The notes under the pieces: model-generated | Told to the model about the DNA's origin: nothing | The model's input: the letters and a program-made list of their open reading frames with translations, nothing else | Databases searched by the model: none | Shown: positions 1 through 7,186 of the stretch, one piece after another | Layout of the letters: the number at the start of each line of letters is the position of its first letter | Position numbering within the stretch: the first letter of the stretch is position 1 | Made by a program: the position numbers and the translations under genes | From: Spirogloea muscicola | Lineage: Eukaryota > Streptophyta > Zygnematophyceae > Spirogloeales > Spirogloeaceae | Direction of reading: 5' to 3' | Assembly: GCA_009602725.1 (NCBI GenBank) | Contig: WELB01000012.1 | Coordinates: 1,022,920-1,033,038 of the forward strand | Length of the DNA: 10,119 nucleotides

Positions 1-2775
1 CCGCTGCCGCCGTCGCCGCGGCCGCCGGAATCACCACCGTCCTGCGAGCCCGCCGCCGAGGGCGAGGCGCCGCCGGTAGCAGAGCCGGCTGTGGCGGCGA
101 TGGAAGCGGACTCTCCGGACGCCGCCGCCGCCCCCGAACCTGGCAATGCGCCTCCGGCCGCCGCAGCTCGGGAGGCGCCGGCGGCCATCGCGGCGTCATG
201 CGCGGCCGACAAGGGCCGGAGCGGTGCGGCGGCGGCGCCTGTGACTGCGGCAGAGGCTGCGGTGGCTGTAAAAGACGCTGCGTCAGCGGAGGAGGCGGCA
301 GGGGCGACGGCGGCGGCGGCGGCGGCGGCTCTGGCCAGCACGCTGGAGGCGGCGCTGGAGGCGGTGGAGGACGTCTTGCCGGCAGCGGCGGGCCGGCGGC
401 TGTCTTTGCGGCTGGAGGAGCGCCGGTCGCGTCTGCTGGTGGCCGCGGCCGACGACGAGGCGTCTCGTCTCGCCGTCCTGGCGCTCCCCGCTGCGGACCT
501 CGGCGGCTGGGAGGACGGCCTCGGGGACTCGATGGCCGCTGCCGCCGCCGCCGCCAATGCAGGCTGCCGGGGCGCAGGTGAGACGGCGGATGCGTCGTCC
601 AGCCCCAGCTGCCGGCTACTGGAGGACGTCGCCTTGGACAGTCGCGAGCATTCGGCGAGCATGGCAGAGCCGCCGGCCGTCGAGCCGTCGCCGCCTACTT
701 CCGCCCTGCTGCCGCCTCTGCCGGAGCTGCAGCTGCTGGACGATGATGCTGACTGGAGCCGCGGCGAGGAGAATGGGAGCACCGTGGAGCTGGGGTCCAC
801 GCTGCTCACGCTGCCGCCAGAGCCCTCCGCCGAGGCCCCCGCCAGGGCCGACGACCATGGCAAAGATGTCGGCTTGCTTGAGGACCCTGGCGCTGGCGTC
901 TCCGCCTCAATGGCTGGCGCCAGGTCCACCTCGGAGGCCCCTGCCGGTGCTGCCGGAGCCGCCCCAACAGCTGGCGTGCGTGCGCAAGAAGAGCGTTGCG
1001 ACGGCACATCTCCGCCGTCGCCAAAGAGGCACAAGCTTGTCCATGAGGAGGCTGTGTTGGCGGCGCCGCTGCTGAGTGGTGAAGGTAGTGGCAGCAAGGG
1101 ACTTGCAGCGGCGGCGGCGACGGCGGCGGCGGCGGCGGCGGGGGCGGAGACACTCGGAGCTGGCGACATGCTGAGGCGAGAGGCGGCGGAGGCGGAAGCG
1201 GCAGCGGCGGCAGCGTCGACAACCGACAGTCAGGTGCAGGCTGCCGGCTGGCCGGCTTGGGACGCATGGGGGCCCGGAACGCCCCGCCCGTCCAGCCCAC
1301 GCCGTGCCCGCGGCCTCGCCGTGCTGTTGCCTCCCGATGGCGGCACTGGCCGCCTGTCAGCAGAGGAGGTATGGGTTTGACCCGGCTTGAGAGCCTTCAA
1401 TTAGTGAACACAACCAGTGGTTATTGATTTACACGTGTGTGATTAGATTAATTGATGAACTCAACATTACGACTCCTCCTACAGCCCAGATACCCTGAAC
1501 CCCGACTCAACCTGCATTACAGCTGTCAGTGGAGTGATATTGCCACCATGGCTGTTGTTGAGGCCGCCGCTGCCGCCCTCCTTCTGACCCCGACCGCTGC
1601 GCGGCCCTCGCAGCAGCAGAGCTGGGCGAATAGCAGCGCCGGCAATGCGTGCCGAGGGCCAGAGCCGAGCGACGGTGCCAATGCATGTGAACACGGTCTG
1701 CGTGGCGACACCCAGGTGGTGGTGGACTGCGAGGACGAGCAGAGGCAAGGGAAGATCGCGGCAGCCACAGCTGGCGACCAGGTGGTGGTGGACGGCGAGG
1801 GCGAGAAGGGGCAAGAGGAGCTCATGGCGGCCACAGCCGGCGGCCGTGGCTCTGCAGGCGGGGACGAGCAGAGCCCGCTGGCAGCGGTAGGGGAGGTGGG
1901 CAGCACAGCCCACCCAGTGGCAGCAGCATCGGTTGCAGCTGGACCGGCTGCAACCAAGCCCCGGCGGCGGGGCAGGCCCCCCGGGCGGAAGCGCGCCGGC
2001 AACGCCGACGCCGACGGCGCAGCCAGCCCGCCTGAGGCCACCAGCAGCGACACTCTCAAGCTGGTCGGTCTCGGCTCACGACGCTCGGCCCGCTGCTTGC
2101 GGCATGGTAATGTGTTTGGTTGCAGGCTGCCTGTCCTGTCCTGCGCATTCGCTGGTCAATCTTCCCGCTCCTTGACTGCCTTTCCTCGCCCGTTACAACT
2201 TTCACTTTTACCACTGCTGCCACTTAGTCGCCTCCTCGGCATGCAGTTGGGCGACCTCAAGTACCTGCTCAAGGCGGCGCTCCACAGCAAGCAGGCGGTG
2301 AGCGCCCAACCTCTGTGGATTCCCCTTCCTCCATCCCTCTCCTAATTATCATCCCTCCTACCATCCATGCTGTATCACCCAGTGCTCAAGCTTTGCCATC
2401 GCTCCCTCCGTCTGGTATAGGCGGCACCACTTGCTGTGTCTCTCCTCCTCCCAACCTGCCTCTAGCTTTGGAGCTCGTTCTCGTTATCCCTTTCCTTCTC
2501 GCAGCTCCAAACCCCTATGCTTTCTAAGCCTGAGATTCGATTCTTTGAGGTTAAAGACCATGATAATCATCAATGTCCGTCTGCTCCAATTGCGTGCATT
2601 GAGGCAGGAGGCGGCGGCGCGGCTGACTATGTATTGCTTGCGCTCGTCGGTCGTGGCCGAGCGCGACATTGGTCCAGCCGGTGCACGCGAGGCCCTCACT
2701 GCAATGATGCTTGCGAGTCCCGGAAGCTTTCTAGCCAGGGGTGCTGCCACCCTACTGGAGGTGTGGCAGCCCTGA
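1..2775 (+). CDS. Ala-rich AT-hook protein, 3' part of a multi-exon gene (5' end outside window)
   Basis: I do not recognise the family. Exon A is open from base 1 (frame 1) and should end at 1368 at a GAG|GTATGG donor, leaving the in-frame TGA at 1378 in the intron. It is extremely Ala/Glu/Pro-rich, with a helical stretch around 334-480 and an NLS-like patch SPKRHKL at 1018-1038. The next exon starts, in matching phase 0, at 1485 (after CTCCTCCTACAG) or 1530 (after GTCAG). It carries a 22-residue duplication and a clear AT-hook, KPRRRGRPPGRK (about 1956-1991), a motif that binds the minor groove of AT-rich DNA. Likely later exons are about 2247-2297 (GDLKYLLKAALHSKQA, all codons G/C-ending, donor GCG|GTGAGC), 2505-2549 (acceptor TTCCTTCTCGCAG) and 2608-2775 ending in TGA; these three join in phase 0. 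The junction between the AT-hook exon and 2247 is unresolved. An alternative is two genes, the second starting at the strong Kozak ATG at 1548. A nuclear DNA-binding role is inferred from the hook only. Confidence 0.5.
305..329 (+). repeat. GGC trinucleotide run coding for poly-Ala
   Basis: A nearly pure (GGC)n run lies inside the Ala-rich exon and is read as Ala codons (GCG) in frame 1. It probably arose by replication slippage and is likely length-variable between strains. Confidence 0.75.
1105..1146 (+). repeat. Imperfect GGC/GCG trinucleotide run coding for poly-Ala
   Basis: This is a second GC-rich trinucleotide tract of about 42 nt in the same exon, interrupted by one GAC. It encodes mostly alanine in the frame of the AT-hook protein and supports low-complexity expansion in that gene. 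Confidence 0.75.
1713..1844 (+). repeat. 66-nt in-frame tandem duplication within the AT-hook protein exon
   Basis: Two adjacent 66-nt units (1713-1778 and 1779-1844) encode similar 22-residue segments. Both begin QVVVD, continue with an acidic/basic stretch, and end in AATAGD or AATAGG. Being a whole number of codons, the duplication preserves the reading frame, which supports this frame as the coding one. The units have diverged most in their middle (CEDEQRQGKI versus GEGEKGQEEL). Confidence 0.8.
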
Positions 2776-3273
2776 CACTTTCCACAAAGGGCAGCACCTG
2801 CAAGCCCAGACCAATATTACCAGCAATCAGACCTTAGGCCCCATGAGCACTTGCACACTTCTGGTAGATTATTGATAGCGAAGTGCCCCAGTTGACAGTG
2901 CAAATTATTGATGCGTGGTCCCTCTCTTCTGCCCTCCCACCGAACCCCTCCTCCCCTCTCTCTCTTCAATAACTATCGCTGGCGCGCGCACACACAGACA
3001 GTCTGCTTGTCTGTGCGTACCTGGTTTGGTCCTGCAAGCTGGTCATATACCTGCACACCTGCATCTAGATTTGATCTGCTGCCAATCAACAATTAGTAGC
3101 CCATTGTCTCAATCGTGACTTGCGTGCAAGTGGCTGGCCGGAGGGGTCCTAAGGAGCCTGAGCCGGCAATCTCCTTAAGCGCACTGCCAGCTTTGATTTG
3201 CGAACTTGATGCGTGCTCCTCTAGCAAGGGGGCTTGACCCTCGGCTGCTCTCAGACAATCTAGTATAGTTGGG

Positions 3274-3293
3274 CATCACTTTACATCACTTTA
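3274..3293. repeat. 10-bp direct repeat, two perfect copies
   Basis: The unit CATCACTTTA occurs twice head to tail (3274-3283 and 3284-3293), followed by a further CAT. On the minus strand this gives two closely spaced TGTAA words. It may be a simple slippage product or part of a 3'-end processing region. Confidence 0.7.
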
Positions 3294-3317
3294 CATGGTA
3301 GAGCTCTTACTAAGATG

Positions 3318-3428
3318 CAGTTGTGTCTTTGAATACAACAAGATAGCAAGGACTTAGATACCTTTTGCAAACTCAACTGTGCCTTTGAACTCAACAATGA
3401 AGCGAGGACTTGATAAGGTTTGCAAAGT
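3318..3428. repeat. Imperfect tandem repeat, two units of about 56 nt
   Basis: Unit 1 (3318-3373) and unit 2 (3374-3428) align along their length. Both contain TTTGAA, then a CAACAA-type core, then GAGGACTT or AAGGACTT, and finish with TTTGCAAA. I judge identity at roughly three quarters by eye, with a one-base length difference. Neither unit reads as protein. It lies in the spacer between convergent genes. Confidence 0.7.
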
Positions 3429-3708
3429 CAACTTCGTGCAGCAGGTTGCGTAGGTTCTGCCAGAAAGATGTTCCCCAGTGGTGCAAGAATGTAAGCCCCC
3501 GTTCTGACGGTAGTTGAGGAGTCGTGTCGCCTGAGGCAGTGTTGGCAGCTCAAATCAGCATTGTGATATGAAGCTCTGCACCCATCGCACATCAGCACCA
3601 GGAAGCCTGCCAGCAAAGGGGGCCTCAGAGACGATTCTGCTGAGGGGCTGCTCATGAATGCGGCTGCTGACAATGAGGAGAGAAACAATAACAGGACAAG
3701 TGAGTGGC

Positions 3709-3714
3709 TTTATT
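3709..3714 (-). terminator. Poly(A) signal AATAAA of the purple acid phosphatase gene
   Basis: On the minus strand a canonical AATAAA lies about 62 nt after the phosphatase stop codon (TAG at 3779-3777). It fits a short 3'UTR; cleavage would be expected about 10-30 nt further, near 3680-3700, next to GT/T-rich sequence. Confidence 0.6.
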
Positions 3715-3776
3715 GAGGGCGGCTTAAATTGGCCGATAGACTGCAGTCCAGACCAGACGGTGAGTAGTAAGCATCG

Positions 3777-6700
3777 CTACTTGGCGAGATGGAAGGAGTA
3801 CAGGAGTTCGCCATGAACGCCATAATAAGCGACATGCACGGCCCTTGGGGCCATGGACACCGCTGCAAAACCCTGGCCCTCAAATCCATACTTGAAGCCA
3901 TCCTCTGGGACCGGGTGAAACACCGTCCGGAAAGCCTTGGAGCCCCCTCCGCTCACTAGGTAATTTACCGAGCTGCACACAAATGGAGGGAAGTTGTTTA
4001 ATTTGGCTGCATGGAGCGTTGTTGCCAGGGCGAGCACCTCTTGCTTGCTGCTATGAGACGCTGCAGAAAGAGCAAAGTACCTCTCGAATATGCCACTTTT
4101 ATGCCCCAATGATGCACTAACTACGCCACTCTTTTGCTGCACAAGTAGTGAATGCTAAGGAAGCGGGGTCAGATACCCGTCGTCTCGCTTGATGTGCTGC
4201 ATGCAGTGGTCATGACCATTCACATAGAGGTCCACTTGATGCTCCTGCACAGCAGCGGACTTGCCATTCTTGTTGGTATCATGTTTCATAAGCACCAGTA
4301 GACAATCTGCCACCTGAATCTGCATGTTTGAAGCACAGCATGTACTTCTCTGACTTCCTGAAATAGGGATACAATCGTGGAAGCCCTATATACTCTGCAG
4401 ACTGCTCGAAAAGTTGCACCTGACAAGGTCTCCCCTCTCAAATTAGACCAGAACAGAAATTGGCAAGGACCTGGCATGAGGAAGGTAGATGACAAGGCAA
4501 CGTTTCACATGCTTATAGGAACTGAGCCAGAGAAGGGTCATACAGAGGGGGGGGAGAGAGAAAGGGGTCAAGGTTACTACCTCTAGCACGGGCTCGAGGA
4601 GCCGGACCAGCTCACTTGTGTTTCCATGCTCGCCGAGGCTGTACACTGGGTGGTGACCCACCACAATCTTCCATGTAGCATTTGATGCGCCCAGCAAGGA
4701 AGACAGCGCCTGTTGGATACGGCCCAACAGACAAATCACCCCTTTTTCTCACTGTTCCAGCACGATGAAGAGCGTATGTTGCCTACTGCCTTTGTGTCGA
4801 TAATAACAACGACACTCTGCCTAACGAGTGCACTTCCATGAAAACCCCCACTGAGGAACAAACAATCTCGCAGATGCTGCAGTCAAGTGAGCTCATCACA
4901 CTCTTTTCATGGCAGGTAGATGCTGGCAACTTCACACACCAGGTTCATGCTACTTTGCTCCACCAGTGTGTCCTGTGTTTATGGTCTGCCCCTCTGCCTA
5001 AGGCTTTCGGCTTGAAGTGTACCATAATCTGCGATTGCTGTTGCTGCTCCTGTGGAAGAAAGTCTGAGAAGTCAAAGCCGGCATCCTTTGCCCAGTACTC
5101 TGGGACAAATGGATTTGTGTCGATGAAAAAAAAGTCCACGCTCTCTGTACAGTCACCTGCATGCATATGCAATCTGCACATCAGCAACTCTCCAAATCTA
5201 AGCCAGTAGAGGCTACAGATACTGTGCCTTTGGCTCCTCTACTAGGCAGTCCAACTCTCGCCAGGCAGGCGATAATCACAGGCTCAAGGGGTTCGTCAGC
5301 CACTGACAAATGATGCCAGAATGTGGTACGAGCAGAATAATGCACAGGATGTGTTCCTTTACCGGCTTGATCAACCGAGCACAAGGTTCTTGAGAGTTGG
5401 TATGAGCGCTGGCAATACCATCGCCTGTCCTGTATCTGAAGCTTTGGGTCCATCTGCACTTTAGGGTCTCCTCGATAGTCGTGATTACCCAACACTGGCA
5501 CAATAAATGTGCACAAGCCATCCAGCTCTTCAGTATTGTGACGGTGCAGGCTGCATGTCCGCGAGCTTTACGACGTGCACAATAAGTGATGTCTGGGAAG
5601 ACCAGCTTTCCTAAGCGAGGCTCATCAGTCTAGGTTCAGACATCAAAGAAAAATCTCTGCATCGACCTGCACATTGTAAGGCTGCATAATATAGTATGCT
5701 TTCGATTCAGGCAAGTTACAGGGAGATCGGACCTGAATACCACAAGGTCTGTAGGCTGCTCGCCGTGTAGATATCCGAGAACGACTCCTTGAACAGCGGG
5801 TCGTGTAGCGACTTCAAGCCCCTCTCGTAAAAGTTGTCCCCGGTGGAGATCACAAATTGAATGCCTAGCTTGTCAGCTACAATGCCCATCTGCAAGCATC
5901 CAAGCAACGATTCGATGAGAGAGATGTTATCCTAGCCGGGAGGATCTTGATACACGGTGCATCTGTTGACATGATGTGCCCACATAAAAGACGAGCGTGC
6001 AAAAGCGTTAGTTGTGCAGGCTCTCTGAGGATTGGAGCTGAACACAGGGGCCGCGTGCAGTACATTGAAAATCAGAGGGCCATGACCAATTGAGCATGCT
6101 AGCTGCCCAGCACTGTGCTTGGCGCATGAGTACCTAGAGCAAATGTATGGTCCTTGAGAGCAACACAATGCCTTGGCGACAGCAGACATCCAAAATGACG
6201 TCAAAATGGTTAAATGCAGAGGCCAGGCACCTGCTTTGCGATCAAGCTTTGGTTGAACATGCCCTGCCTCCCCCAGTCGCCGACCACCAGGAAATTCAAT
6301 GGCGCCTCATGCCGGACCCAGGTTCCTCCGCGGACGGACACGGCGACAAGAGAGGCGAGCAAGCCCAGGCTGAGCCCCGCCAGGACGGCAATCGTCGTCC
6401 TCACGGCGCTTCCCTGCTCCCCCACAGCCGCGACACTCGCGACGCTCGCCTGCAGCGCGGCACAGCAATCGGCCGTCTCGTAAGCAGGGGTCCCCCATGT
6501 TAAGGTGCTCCTTAGCCTTCCCTCCACAATGATTGACTTATTAACATGCAAAATTACCAGAAAACAACTGCTATTAGGTCAACACTTATGAAGAATGTGT
6601 AGTTGTCAGGAAAATTCGCCGCCTCTCCTGGACCAAGCTGCCAAGAGCAAGGGGTGGGACGCAGGCATTGACCATTGGCGCTCTCTCGACACTGAGTGCA

Positions 6701-6804
6701 GCAGCCGCTTAAGGCCAAGGGAGAGCAGGCTGGACCTTGCGGCTGTTGATGAATCCGACGTCCTCGTCCTCGATCTGCAGCGCGACGGCCACCGGCTCCG
6801 CCAT
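3777..6804 (-). CDS. Purple acid phosphatase, small plant/algal type, eight exons, membrane-anchored
   Basis: A binuclear-metal phosphoesterase of the metallophosphatase (PAP) family that hydrolyses phosphate monoesters at acid pH. Exons on the minus strand: 6804-6736, 6449-6231, 5889-5733, 5494-5363, 5156-5023, 4709-4581, 4244-4177, 3972-3777. All introns are GT-AG with matching phases; the sum is 1104 nt, giving 367 residues. All five metal motifs and seven ligands are present: GDWG (D81), GDNFY (D114, Y117), GNHD (N152), VVGH (H256) and GHDH (H291, H293). A hydrophobic segment at about 41-62 follows a charged N-terminus, so a signal anchor with lumenal or extracellular catalytic domain is inferred. 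Sequons NQS, NAT and NTS support the secretory pathway. Oddities are a Cys-containing insert after RSYQL, a Gln-rich patch (QEQQQQSQ) and an alternative acceptor at 5144. Exons 2-8 are secure apart from the exon 5/6 border, where a tiny exon could be missed. The first exon rests on codon bias (22 of 23 codons G/C-ending), a Kozak-like ATGG and a phase-0 donor CAAG|GTCC. Confidence 0.93.
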
Positions 6805-7178
6805 ACCGCGCGCGGGTGCGCTGCTGCTGCTGCTTACGGCCTCACCATCAGCGCCTCATCGCCTCCCGGAACGTCAATTTCGTCCTGATACCAGCCGCCG
6901 ACGAAGGAGGGGTTGCGCACGGAAGACGGCGATCCCTCGTTGGCCGCGAGTGGCGGCGACTCTGACGGCGGCGGCGGCCACGAAGGCGGCTACGGCGGCG
7001 ACGGCGGCGGCTTCGGCGGCGCGAGCGGCGGGCGCGCGGGGCCGAGGTGGTTTGGCAACGGGACTAGGAGAAACGCGGCAAAGGGAGGGTTGTGGTGGGT
7101 GGCGGAGATCGTCGGATCTCGGCCGTCCACTTTCCTGCAGCTTTATCCCACAATGACATTTTTCGTAGGTAGGACACG
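6805..7178 (-). promoter_or_regulatory. Likely 5'UTR/leader of the phosphatase gene, with upstream ATGs
   Basis: The stretch between the chosen ATG and the TATA-like box is GC-rich and dominated by GCC/GGC triplets (about 6960-7025). On the minus strand it contains an ATG at 7159 opening a 31-codon uORF that stops at 7064. Two further tiny uORFs stand just before the main start: M-R-R-stop, and ATG-GTG-AGG-CCG-TAA at about 6846. A GTGAG splice-donor-like site also follows the ATG at 6846, so part of the leader may be spliced. The extent is inferred, not seen. Confidence 0.35.
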
Positions 7179-7186
7179 TATATATA
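7179..7186 (-). promoter_or_regulatory. TATA-like box, candidate core promoter of the phosphatase gene
   Basis: The palindromic TATATATA lies about 375 nt upstream of the chosen start codon on the minus strand, in otherwise mixed sequence. A TSS about 30 nt downstream would fall near 7150, giving a long leader. The motif is symmetrical, so strand is inferred only from the neighbouring gene; no gene is seen in the other direction. Confidence 0.35.

Larger units (their letters stand above)
2776..3708. other. Spacer between convergent genes
   Basis: No convincing gene lies here. The stretch is bounded by the stop of the left gene (+ strand, 2775) and the poly(A) signal of the phosphatase gene (- strand, 3709), so it should contain the 3'UTR of the left gene. 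Base composition falls to about 50% GC. I found no AATAAA on the + strand; a TGTAA, the signal used by several green algae, occurs at about 3487, and TGTAA on the - strand lies within the 3284-3295 repeat. Short open frames on both strands lack codon bias and, where checked, ATG starts. It also holds the repeats listed separately. Confidence 0.6.

Noticed and set aside
3428-3688. Minus-strand 86-codon frame with a Cys/His-containing stretch
   Set aside because: It starts at TTG rather than ATG, lies at and beyond the phosphatase poly(A) site, and has no codon bias; Cys/His spacing is not a recognisable zinc finger.
5163-5170. GCATATGC matches the plant phosphate-starvation element GNATATNC
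   Set aside because: It sits inside intron 4, not in the promoter, and with six fixed bases about two matches are expected by chance in a window this size.
4838-5209. Plus-strand 123-codon open frame
   Set aside because: It is antisense to phosphatase exon 5 and its flanking introns; the minus strand carries the conserved metal-binding protein.
6844-6950. Minus-strand protein-like stretch reading FVGGWYQDEIDVPGGDEALM
   Set aside because: As coding sequence it has a stop shortly upstream, no in-frame ATG before its last codon, and weaker codon bias than the chosen first exon; kept only as an alternative leader or exon.
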